6,801 nucleotides of DNA. Origin: Chth-196 sp044376515 (GTDB taxonomy: Bacteria; Verrucomicrobiota; Verrucomicrobiia; Chthoniobacterales; Chthoniobacteraceae). The stretch covers positions 1-6,801 of the forward strand of contig JBILKV010000396.1 of the NCBI GenBank assembly GCA_044376515.1. The letters run 5' to 3'. The translations under genes were made by a program, and so were the position numbers. Below the pieces are notes generated by a model, which saw only the letters and a program-made list of their open reading frames with translations, was not told where the DNA came from and ran no database searches. The stretch's first letter is position 1. Each line of letters opens with the position of its first letter. Below are positions 1-6,801 of the stretch, in pieces.

Positions 1-150
1 GAGCGGGCTCGCTGACGTTGGGTGGAAGACTGGCCGGGACCACGGTGGATGTGTCCGCGGGAGCGTTCCTGAACGTGGTGGACAGCGGATCACTCAGCTT
101 CCTCACAGTGCTTGGGAACGCCGGAACAGTGAACTTCAGCACGGTGGCGC
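1..150 (+). repeat. Left copy of a 150-bp in-frame long-distance direct repeat
   Basis: This segment encodes the end of a PATR motif and the start of a type 3 spacer (V-D-V-S-A-G-A-F-L-N-V-V-D-S-G and onward). It aligns without gaps to 6652-6801. Hand alignment gives 15 mismatches in 150 bases, yet the 49 encoded residues differ at one position only: Phe here (99-101), Ala in the right copy. The remaining 13 changes are silent. The alignment is cut by both window edges, so the true repeat may be much longer. Confidence 0.9.
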
Positions 151-3100
151 AGACGATTGAGGCGCTCAATGGGGCCGGGTTGCTGAATTTGAGCAACACG
201 GCGCTGACGCTCAACAGCGGCAGCTACACCGGGGTGATCGCCGGCGGGGGCTCGTTGGTGAAGAGCGCGGACGGAGTGCTGCTGTTGGGCGGCAGCAATA
301 CGTTTGGCGGCGGAGTGAGCCTGAGCGGAGGCACGGTGTTGGTTGGCAACGACGCAGCATTGGGCACGGGCACGCTGACCTTCACCGGAGGCCGCCTCTC
401 CTCAGATTCTGCCACGGCGCGCACCCTGACGAACCTGCTCGCGCTCGGCGGTACGCTCACACTCGGGGATGCGACCAACGCGGGGCTGCTCACGTTGACG
501 GGGGATGCGGTGCTTGCCGGCGAGACCACGCTGATCCTCGCAAGCGCCGGAGTGTTGAGTGGCACCATCAGCGGAGGCTTCGGTCTGACCAAGGACGGGG
601 CATCCACGCTCACTCTGTCGGGTACCAACAGCTACACCGGCACGACGACGGTTGAGGCCGGCACGCTGGTTCTTTCGGGCGGTGCGGCGCTGGCCAACAG
701 CATGGCCGTGGTTGTCGGCACCAATGGAACGCTGCGCCTGGCGTCCGACGAGGAAATCGCCTCGCTCGCCGGCTCCGGTACGGTCGACCTGCACACGAGC
801 CAACTCACCATCAGCGGCTCATCCAGCACCACCTTCAGTGGGTTGATCACCAATCAGAGCGGGTCGATCTTCAAAAATGGGGCCTCCACCCTCACTCTCA
901 CTGCGGCCAACAATTTCGTGGGCGGCGTCTTCTTGAATGCCGGTTCGATCGCAATCGGAAACAATCAGGCGCTCGGTACAGGCACCGTGACCTTCACAGG
1001 AGGCCGTCTCTCTTCGGATTCTGCTACGGCTCGCACGGTTACGAATGCGATGGTTTTGAACGGTACGTTGGCCTTTGGTTCCGCGGCGGGACCCGGCGCA
1101 TTGAGCTTTAGCGGTGGCGTGACGCTTGCGGGCGACAGTGTGTTGGACATCGCAAGTCCGACGACCCTTTCCGGCGCGATCGCTGGAGCGTTTAATCTGA
1201 CCACCGGCGGAGCGTCCGAGCTGACGCTTTCCGGTGTGAATGGATTTGGCGGGACGACCAGTGTTACCGGTGGCACGTTGACCCTGGCCAGCGGTGCCGC
1301 ATTGACCGATACGATGGCGGTGACGGTGGCGGGTGGAGCGCTGCTCAAACTGGCTGCCGCCGAAACCATCGGATCGCTTGCAGGCGGTGGTGCGTTGAAT
1401 CTGCAGAGCAGCACACTGACCGTTGGCGGGTCGCTGGACGCGGTATTCTCTGGTGCAATCAGTGGCAGCGGAGGTCTTGCGAAGACTGGAACCAGCATCT
1501 GGACGCTGGGCGGAGCCAGCAACTTCACTGGCGGAGTGAACTTGAGCGGCGGCAGCCTCTATGTGGGGAACGACGCCGCGCTGGGCGTTGGGACGCTGAC
1601 CGTCTCGGCGGGCGTTTTGGCGAGCGACTCGACGACGGCACGGCAGCTTTCCAACAACGTGGTGCTCGATGGCAATCTGGCGCTGGGTGACGCGGTCAAT
1701 ACGGGACGGTTGACGCTTGGCGGCGCGGTTTTGCTCACAGGGGATCGGACCCTGACTCTGGCGAGCGACGTGGAGGTGTCCGGCGGAATCAGTGGCAGCA
1801 GCGGATTCACCAAGAGTGGAGCGTTGCTGACATTGTCCGGGACGAGCAGCTTCACTGGTGCGCTGACCTTGGCTGCAGGATCGCTGGCGCTGACCGGCAG
1901 CGGGGTGCTGCAGACCAATACGTTGTCTGTCGCTGCTGGAGCTGTCTTTGATGTGGCCAACGCCGCGCAGCTCTCGACTGGTGCCGGTCTGACGGCGGAT
2001 GGAACGGTGAATTTGAACAGTCCGCTGGTGGCGTTGGCGTTGTTGGAGGGTGGATCGAGCGGATTGGTAACGCTCAACGGGACTGGATTGCAGCTGAGCG
2101 GCGGTAGTTTTGCCGGCGTTCTCTCCAATGGCGCGGCGGCGGGTTCGCTTGAGAAGGTGGGTGCCGGGCTGCTCACCCTGAGCGGGTTGAACACCTTCAG
2201 CGGGTCGGCGACAGTCTCCGCCGGATCGCTCGAATTGTCCGCAGGTTCGCTGGCGACGCTTTCCGTGGCGGTTGGATCCTCAGGATTCCTGACGGTTTCA
2301 GCCGGAGCGACCTTGAACAGTGCGGCGGCCCTCTCGCTCGCGGGCACCGTGCGTTTCGGTGCTTCGGAGGTGACGCTCGGAACGTTAAACGGTGCCGCCA
2401 CGGGAGTGGCTCAGCTGTCTGGAACCGCCTTGACTCTGGGTGGCGGGGTTTTCGCGGGAGCGCTGGTGGATGCTGGCGGAGCGGGGAGTTTGGTGAAGGT
2501 TGGCGTTGAGACGCTCACGCTGACGGGAGCAAATAGTTTTGGCGGATCGCTCACAGTGAGCGGTGGGGTGCTTGCGCTTGACGGTACGGGAGCGCTTGCG
2601 AGCAACACGCTGAATGTCGGAGCTTCCGGGACGCTGGGCGTCGGCGCCAGTGCGACGCTTTCGACGAGCGCGGCACTGTTGGCCGACGGGGTGGTGAACT
2701 TCAATGCCAACCTTGCGTTGCAGACGCTTACGGGATCCGGGAGCGTGAATCTGAACGCAACCACCCTGACTCTCGGCGACGGAAGCTTCAGCGGGATGCT
2801 CAACAACGGATCTTCCCCAGGCAGCCTGGTGAAGGCTGGCTCCGGCACGTTGACCTTGAGTGGCAACAACACCTACACGGGTGCGACAACGGTGGGCGCA
2901 GGAAGCCTGACGCTTGCGGCAGGCGGAGTGCTGGCCGGGGACCCTCTCACCGTCGACAGCGGCGCGACTCTGAACCTTGCCTCCGGTGCGGCCATTTCGA
3001 ATGCGACCCAGTTGGTGGCGAATGGGGCGGTGAACGTCCTCGCCGCCGGAGTGCAGCTTGCGAGCCTAAACGGAAGTGCGGGCGGCGTTGTTTCGGTGGA

Positions 3101-6100
3101 TGGAGTGGCGCTGACCATCGGAGCTGGTCTGTTTTCCGGTGCGTTGGCAGACGGCGTGGCTGCGGGCAGCGTGCTCAAGAGTGGCAATGGGTTGCTGAGC
3201 CTCACCGGAGCGAACACGTTCCTCGGCGATCTGACCGTCTCAGCGGGAACCTTGCGGATTGGGGATGGCGGGACGAGCGGGAGCGTCGCAGCGAACATCA
3301 TCAACAATGCGGCGCTCGAGTTTAACCGGAATGACCGGCTTGAGCAGACCTCGAACATTACCGGCACCGGGACGCTTTCCAAGCTGGGCTTGGGCGAGCT
3401 GGTGCTCTCGGGTACAAACACCTTGAGCGGTCTGACCACGGTGGCTGCGGGAACCCTGACGTTGAGCGGCGGAGCCGCCCTCAACAGCGCTGGGGCGGTC
3501 GTGCTGGCCGACAACGCGGCTGTGACCTTGAATCTCGCGTCCTCGCAGACGCTGGGGTCGATCGCCGGCGGGGCTGGCAATGGCGCAGTCAATCTCCAAG
3601 GCAACACGTTGACCTTCGGCAACGCGAGCGCCACGCAGTTGAGCGCTGTGATCTCTGGAGCAGGTGGCCTGGTCAAGCAGGGGACTGGTACGGTGAGCCT
3701 GAACGGGGCGAACACCTTCACCGGAGCGGTGGCGGTCAACGGCGGAACACTGGCGCTCCTGGGTGGCAGCGCGCTTGAGGACACGGTGACCCTCACGCTC
3801 GCCAACACGGCGGGGGCGGTGTTGCAACTGGCTGCCAACGAAAGAGTAGGAATGGTGTTGGGAGGTGGCAACCTTGGAGGTGAAGTGCAGCTCGGCAACT
3901 TCACGCTCACGCTTGGGAATGTCGCCGGTGGCGAGTTCGCAGGGGTCATATCGGGAACGGGCGCGCTTGTGAAAGTCGGCAGTGGCGAGCTGATTCTGTC
4001 TGGGTCGAACACCTTCACCGGTGGGGTGACGGTCACCGCCGGTACGTTGCGGGTGGGGAACGCCACGATCATCGGATCCGTGGAGGCGGACATCCTTAAC
4101 AGCGGCGTGCTGGTGTTTGACCGCAGCAACAACTTCACCTACGGCGGAGTCATCAGTGGAACGGGTGCGTTGGTCCAGCAGGGGAGCGCTACGTTGACAC
4201 TCTCGGGTACGAATCTTTATACGGGGCTGACGTCGGTCAACAGTGGGACGCTTGCGTTGAGTGGCGGGAACGCGCTGCCCGATACTGCGGCAGTCGTCCT
4301 TGCCGACAATTCAGGAGCGGTGCTGCGGCTGAACGCCGCTGAGACGATCGGTTCGCTGGTGGGCGGTGCGGGCGACGGTCGGGTGGAATTGCAGGCCTAC
4401 CGGCTGACTTTGGGAGACAGCACTTCCGGCGAGATCACGGCGGCATTCTCCGGCACAGGCGGGTTGACCAAACGCGGGGGCGGAGTGGTGACGCTCTCGG
4501 GAAGCAACACGTTTGAGGATCTATTGCGGCTCGAGGCCGGGACCGTCGTCCTGGCGTCCGCTGGTGCGATTCGCTCGGCCACGGGGGTCCAGATCGATAA
4601 TTCGGCGGGCGCGATGTTGAGCCTGGGCGCGTCGCTGACAATCGGTCGTTTGCTTGGCGGTGGAGTGACCGGCGGCGAGGTGGCGCTCAACGCCAACACG
4701 CTGACGACGGGCGACGCGGCCGACAGCACCTTTGCGGGAGTGATTTCGGGTGCGGGATCGTTGATCAAGCAGGGTACGGGTGCCTTCACTCTTTCCGGAG
4801 TGAACACCTTCACGGGTGCGACCACGGTGAGCGTTGGAACCTTGACGCTCTCAGCAACAGGTTCACTGGCGAGCAACAGTCTGTCGGTTGACAGCGGGGC
4901 AGTCTTCAACGCCCTGAACGGGTCGTATTTCCCGGGCAACAGCACCCTCACAGCCGATGGTTTGGTGAACCTCTTCAACAGCGCCGTGAGTGTGGAAACC
5001 TTGTTGGGTGGCGGGGTGGTTGCCTTGGATGGAACGGCGCTGATCCTTAACAACGGTTCCTTCACCGGGGCGCTCAATTCCACCGGCAGCCTGATGAAAG
5101 AGAGTGCCGGGTTGCTCACACTCTCTGGCAACAGTGGCTACACCGGCACCACGAATGTGAATGCGGGAAGCCTGACGTTGAGCGGAACTCTCGCGAGTGC
5201 GGGCATCACGGTGGGGACGCTTGGGACGCTGAATGTGAGCGAGACCGGGTTATTGCCTGCAGCGTCCCTCGTGGACGTGGCTGGCGTGTTGAACCTTTTG
5301 AACAACGCAGTCACGCTCGGAACCCTGAACGGAGGGTCCAGCGGCTCGGTATCCTTGAACGGAACCACACTGACGCTCGGTGGAGGGACATTTGTCGGCC
5401 AGATCCTGGACGGAAACGCTGTGGGCAACCTGGTGAAGACGGGGGCTGCGACGCTGATGCTGAGTGGAACGAATGCGTACACCGGCTACACTCTGGTGAG
5501 CGGCGGCTCGCTGCTGGCAGGCAGCGGTGCGCTGGCGCAGAGTGGCTCTCTTACCGTGAACGCGGCGTATCTGGGGGCGGTGGACCTCAAGCTGGGGACG
5601 ACTTTGGACGTGGACAGCACGGGTGTCGTGGTGGTCTCCGGTACTGGGTTGACGCTTGGAGCCGTGAGCCAGACAAATGTATCGGCCAACGCGCTCGACT
5701 TCACGGGAAGCGCCGGAGTGATCACGCTCGCGGGTCTGGTGGGTGCCGGGAGCAGCCGCTTTGGCAGTGACGCGACCATTTTGGGAGGCGGCATCACGAT
5801 GGGAACGGTGAGCGTTGCAGGGCTGCTGACCAGCGACATCGGCGGGGGGGTGGTGAACGCGGGCCTGTTGAATGCCGGGACGCTGAGCGGGGGCGTCAGC
5901 AGTGTGACTGGCGGTGCGACCGTGTTGGGTCTGGTGGGAGGGACGCATGTCATTGGAACCACGCTCAGTGCCGCGAATGTCAGTGGCGGCCTGACGACTG
6001 TGGGCGGAATTGCGACGGTTGGAACGGTGAGCGGAGGCAGTCTGGTGCTCAATGGGACCGCAGCGAGCGTCACGGAGCTCAACGGAGGCGTGTTCACCCT

Positions 6101-6801
6101 GAGTGCTGCAACGACCCTCAGCGTGAACGGCGGGGACAGCGCTGGAACAATTCAGGGTGCGGGCAACTTGTTGAAGAACACCGCCGCAACGCTGATCCTG
6201 CGCGGAGCCAATAGCTTCCTAGGCACGACGTTGGTGACTGAGGGGGTGTTGAACATCAGAAATGGCGCTGCTCTTGGAGCAAGCGCTGGTACGACTACGG
6301 TCTCCGCAGGCGCCGCGCTGGAGCTCCAAGATGGCATCACGATTGGTCCTGAGGCACTCGTGCTCGGGGGGACGGGGATCGCTGGCTCTGGTGCGTTGAG
6401 AAACGTGTCCGGCAACAACAGCTTCGCCGGGGATCTGACCCTCGGATCTGCCGTTCGGATCAATTCGGACGCCGGAACCCTGACGCTTGGGGCGGCAATC
6501 TCGGCGGCAGACTTTGATTTGGCAATTGGCGGATCCGGCGACACGTTGCTTGCTGGATCCATCGCGTTGGGATCCGGCGGATTGAGCAAGGACGGTACGG
6601 GATTGCTCACATTCAATGGATCCGGGACCTACAGCGGGACGACGACGGTGGGAGCGGGATCGTTGACGCTGGGCGGAAGACTGGCGGGGACGACGGTGGA
6701 TGTTTCCGCGGGAGCGTTCCTGAACGTGGTGGACAGTGGATCACTCAGCGCCCTCACGGTACTCGGGAATGCCGGAACGGTGAACTTCAGCACGGTGGCG
6801 C
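1..6801 (+). CDS. Giant autotransporter-associated beta-strand (PATR) repeat protein, internal fragment
   Basis: A single + frame (codons from base 3, last complete codon 6798-6800) is open for 2266 codons, so both termini lie outside the window. The product is almost entirely Gly, Ser, Thr, Ala, Leu, Val and Asn. It has no Cys, one Trp (1500-1502), two His and, by rough hand count, about twice as many acidic as basic residues. Twenty 31-residue PATR-type motifs recur, each followed by a spacer from a small set of types. In the PATR family such arrays form right-handed beta-solenoids in secreted passengers or surface adhesins. Secretion and adhesion are inferred here, because no signal peptide, beta-barrel or anchor is visible. 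Lack of Cys and low charge density fit an exported solenoid. Internal in-frame ATGs (for example 702 and 5799) fall inside repeats with no supporting start context. The specific ligand and role are unknown. The family call is confident; the taxon (perhaps Verrucomicrobiota) is not. Confidence 0.93.
21..251 (+). repeat. Type 3 spacer (77 residues), first copy
   Basis: This segment links the partial PATR motif at 3-20 to the full one at 252-344. It has the type 3 plan: a strand with V-D-V-S-A-G-A-F-L-N-V, a G-T-V-N-F strand in the place of A-D-G-x-V-N-L-N, then L-N-G-A-G, T-A-L-T-L and G-S-Y-T-G-V-I. Its first 130 bases are duplicated at the right end of the window from 6672. Predicted to be further solenoid coils; no function of its own is recognisable. 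Confidence 0.7.
345..1802 (+). repeat. Tandem higher-order repeat of about 204 residues (type 1 and type 2 spacers alternating)
   Basis: The period is visible from the G-N-D/N-x-A-L-G-x-G signature at 345, 957 and 1566, i.e. steps of 612 and 609 bases. Each full unit is a 79-residue type 1 spacer (345-581, 957-1193, 1566-1802), a PATR motif, a 62-63-residue type 2 spacer (675-863, 1287-1472) and another PATR motif. Type 1 carries L-S-S-D-S-A-T-A-R in the first two copies and L-A-S-D-S-T-T-A-R in the third, then often L-G-D-A-x-N-x-G. The array has two full units plus a third half unit, and then switches to type 3 spacers. It reads as a coding tandem duplication extending the solenoid. Confidence 0.85.
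1893..3167 (+). repeat. Four consecutive type 3 spacers with PATR motifs, period about 112-115 residues
   Basis: Type 3 spacers lie at 1893-2144, 2238-2486, 2580-2822 and 2916-3167 (84, 83, 81 and 84 residues), each followed by a PATR motif. The shared plan is T-L-S/N-V with x-x-G-A, then S-T/A-A-x-L, then A-D/N-G-x-V-N-L/F, then L-x-G, V-x-L-N-G-T-x-L-T-L, G-G-S-F-x-G-x-L, and A-G-S-L-x-K leading into the next motif. The second copy is the most altered, with L-A-G-T-V-R-F replacing the A-D-G strand. The same type returns at 4851 and 5181, and again at both window ends. Confidence 0.8.
3168..3962 (+). repeat. 265-residue higher-order unit, copy 1 (three PATR motifs with type 4, 2, 2 spacers)
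   Basis: The unit contains PATR motifs at 3168, 3372 and 3666, a 37-residue type 4 spacer (3261-3371) and two type 2 spacers (3465-3665 and 3759-3962; 67 and 68 residues). The type 4 spacer has G-S-V-A-A-N-I-I-N-N followed by an F-N-R-N-D-R turn, one of the few charge-rich spots in the protein. Motif spacings are 68, 98 and 99 residues, identical to the next unit. The second type 2 spacer ends with G-E-F-A-G-V-I-S-G-T-G. Confidence 0.85.
3963..4757 (+). repeat. 265-residue higher-order unit, copy 2
   Basis: This is the same length as copy 1 (795 bases) and aligns to it residue by residue with no gap by eye. PATR motifs are at 3963, 4167 and 4461, the type 4 spacer at 4056-4166, and type 2 spacers at 4260-4460 and 4554-4757. 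Matching landmarks are G-S-V-E-A-D-I-L-N-S with F-D-R-S-N-N, the shared V-V-L-A-D-N strand, G-G-A-G-D-G, and F-A-G-V-I-S-G-A-G at the end. Sequence divergence is considerable, so the duplication is old, yet length is perfectly kept. No third copy follows. Confidence 0.85.
4851..5426 (+). repeat. Two further type 3 spacers around a PATR motif
   Basis: Spacers at 4851-5087 (79 residues) and 5181-5426 (82 residues) flank the motif at 5088-5180. Landmarks are A-S-N-S-L-S-V-D-S-G-A, T-A-D-G-L-V-N-L, L-L-G-G-G and L-D-G-T-A-L-I-L in the first, and T-L-N-V, G-V-L-N-L-L-N-N, T-L-N-G-G and L-N-G-T-T-L-T-L in the second. The first copy contains an aromatic S-Y-F-P-G-N insertion-like turn at about 4923-4940 that is unusual for the array. 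Confidence 0.75.
5520..6164 (+). other. Atypical 215-residue beta-strand region between PATR motifs 18 and 19
   Basis: This is the longest stretch without a recognisable PATR core: motif start-to-start distance is 246 residues here against 68-138 elsewhere. It begins like a spacer (G-S-L-T-V-N-A), passes through T-L-D-V-D-S-T-G-V-V-V-V, and from about 5784 becomes a short-period series of G-G turns followed by T/V-rich strands (T-M-G-T-V-S-V, L-S-G-G-V-S-S-V, V-S-G-G-L-T-T-V, V-S-G-G-S-L-V-L), roughly one turn every 6-12 residues. It ends with a normal lead-in to motif 19. From memory, similar short-rung spacers exist in other PATR proteins. It probably forms tighter or irregular solenoid coils; a separate domain cannot be excluded. 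Confidence 0.6.
6258..6578 (+). repeat. Type 5 spacer (107 residues) with an embedded half PATR motif
   Basis: The spacer starts with R-N-G-A-A-L-G and V-S-A-G-A-A-L-E-L. It then carries G-S-G-A-L-R-N-V-S-G-N-N-S-F-A-G at about 6387-6431, which resembles the second half of a PATR motif without the Lys turn, followed by R-I-N-S-D-A-G-T-L-T-L. This combination is a spacer type I recall from PATR proteins of Verrucomicrobiota and relatives. It occurs once in the window and leads directly into motif 20 and the right copy of the long-distance repeat. Confidence 0.65.
6652..6801 (+). repeat. Right copy of the 150-bp in-frame long-distance direct repeat
   Basis: This is the partner of 1-150 at an offset of 6651 bases, which is 2217 codons, so the reading frame is preserved. 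It follows the PATR motif at 6579-6671 and enters a type 3 spacer at 6672, exactly as in the left copy. Identity is about 90% at the base level and 48 of 49 at the residue level. The 15 scattered substitutions show that it is a genuine diverged duplicate and not an assembly overlap. Confidence 0.9.

Larger units (their letters stand above)
252..6671 (+). repeat. Dispersed array of twenty 31-residue PATR core motifs
   Basis: All copies share an L-x-K-x-G turn, an L-T-L-S-G strand, an N-T-F/Y-T-G turn and a T-V-x-x-G-T/S-L-x-L strand. Each is 93 nt except copy 6. Positions: 252-344, 582-674, 864-956, 1194-1286, 1473-1565, 1803-1892 (one residue short), 2145-2237, 2487-2579, 2823-2915, 3168-3260, 3372-3464, 3666-3758, 3963-4055, 4167-4259, 4461-4553, 4758-4850, 5088-5180, 5427-5519, 6165-6257, 6579-6671. 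The tail of another copy is at 3-20, and a half-motif lacking the Lys part lies near 6393-6461. Start-to-start spacings are 110, 94, 110, 93, 110, 114, 114, 112, 115, 68, 98, 99, 68, 98, 99, 110, 113, 246 and 138 residues. The pattern matches the autotransporter-associated beta-strand repeat. Position-4 Lys is replaced by Thr in copy 4 and Gln in copy 14. Confidence 0.9.

Noticed and set aside
702..704. Internal in-frame ATG as a possible gene start
   Set aside because: It lies inside a repeat spacer, the open frame and repeat pattern extend upstream to the window edge, and no convincing Shine-Dalgarno or promoter precedes it.
652..846. 64-codon + strand frame in a different phase
   Set aside because: It overlaps the main coding frame, its product is Pro/Arg/Ser/Ala-rich and low in complexity, and there is no plausible ribosome site or domain.
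3240..3827. 195-codon - strand frame in another register, and others at 402-803 and 5250-5948
   Set aside because: Products rich in Arg, Gln, His and Gly with no recognisable domain overlap the real gene and other shadows. They are typical of high-GC antisense artefacts.
2873..4138. 421-codon open frame on the - strand, with similar long - strand frames at 965-1528, 1559-2401, 2411-2872, 4397-5131, 5486-6097 and 6152-6616
   Set aside because: Their Pro/Val/Ser/Thr/Ala-rich products merely mirror the + strand repeats, they end at the gene's Tyr codons, and the + frame is continuous with family-typical motifs over the same bases.
6364..6378. G-rich run as a G-quadruplex or regulatory element
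   Set aside because: G-runs are scattered through the window because of Gly codons on the + strand. This one has no four-run spacing that stands out from the background.
252..6671. CRISPR-like array because of regularly spaced short repeats
   Set aside because: The units are degenerate at base level, conserved at protein level and uninterrupted in reading frame. Spacing varies from 204 to 738 bases.
1..6801. Window ends as long terminal repeats of a mobile element or as the overlap of a circular contig
   Set aside because: The copies differ at 15 of 150 positions, lie in frame within coding sequence and follow the same motif context. No transposase, integrase or target-site feature is present.

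Overview
The whole window is the interior of one very large protein-coding gene on the + strand. Read in the frame whose codons begin at positions divisible by 3, it stays open from base 3 to base 6800: 2266 codons, no stop, and neither the start nor the end of the gene. Residue n of the visible protein is encoded at bases 3n to 3n+2. The protein is built from about 20 copies of a 31-residue glycine-, serine- and threonine-rich beta-strand motif of the autotransporter-associated beta-strand repeat (PATR; Pfam PF12951 / TIGR02601) type, with core L-x-K-x-G, L-T-L-S-G, N-T-F-T-G, T-V and A-G-T-L. This predicts a long extracellular beta-solenoid, either an autotransporter-like passenger or another surface adhesin. 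No signal peptide, beta-barrel, sorting signal or enzymatic domain is visible.

The motifs are separated by spacers of a few recurring types, and the order is not random. Type 1 (79 residues) carries an S-S-D-S-A-T-A-R signature. Type 2 (62-68 residues) carries T-I-G-S-L-A-G-G. Type 3 (77-84 residues) carries A-D-G-x-V-N-L-N and L-N-G-T-x-L-T-L. Type 4 (37 residues) carries G-S-V-x-A-x-I-x-N. Type 5 (107 residues) carries R-N-V-S-G-N-N-S-F and R-I-N-S-D-A-G. The spacer order is: type 3 (21-251); types 1-2-1-2-1 (345-1802); four of type 3 (1893-3167); a 265-residue unit of types 4-2-2 present twice in exact register (3168-4757); two of type 3 (4851-5426); a 215-residue atypical stretch (5520-6164); type 5 (6258-6578); then type 3 again from 6672.

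The last 150 bases of the window repeat the first 150 at about 90% nucleotide identity. The encoded peptides differ at one residue in 49, in frame, at an offset of 6651 bases (2217 codons). This hints at a very long internal duplication, possibly a roughly 6.65 kb mega-repeat that continues outside the window.

The organism is probably a high-GC bacterium (about 60% GC or a little more by eye). Large PATR proteins with these spacer types are, from memory, typical of Verrucomicrobiota such as Opitutaceae, but also occur in Planctomycetota and Alphaproteobacteria, so the lineage is only a guess. No RNA genes, promoters, terminators, mobile-element genes or CRISPR arrays were found, and there is no intergenic sequence. 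The long open frames on the - strand are composition shadows of the repeat gene.
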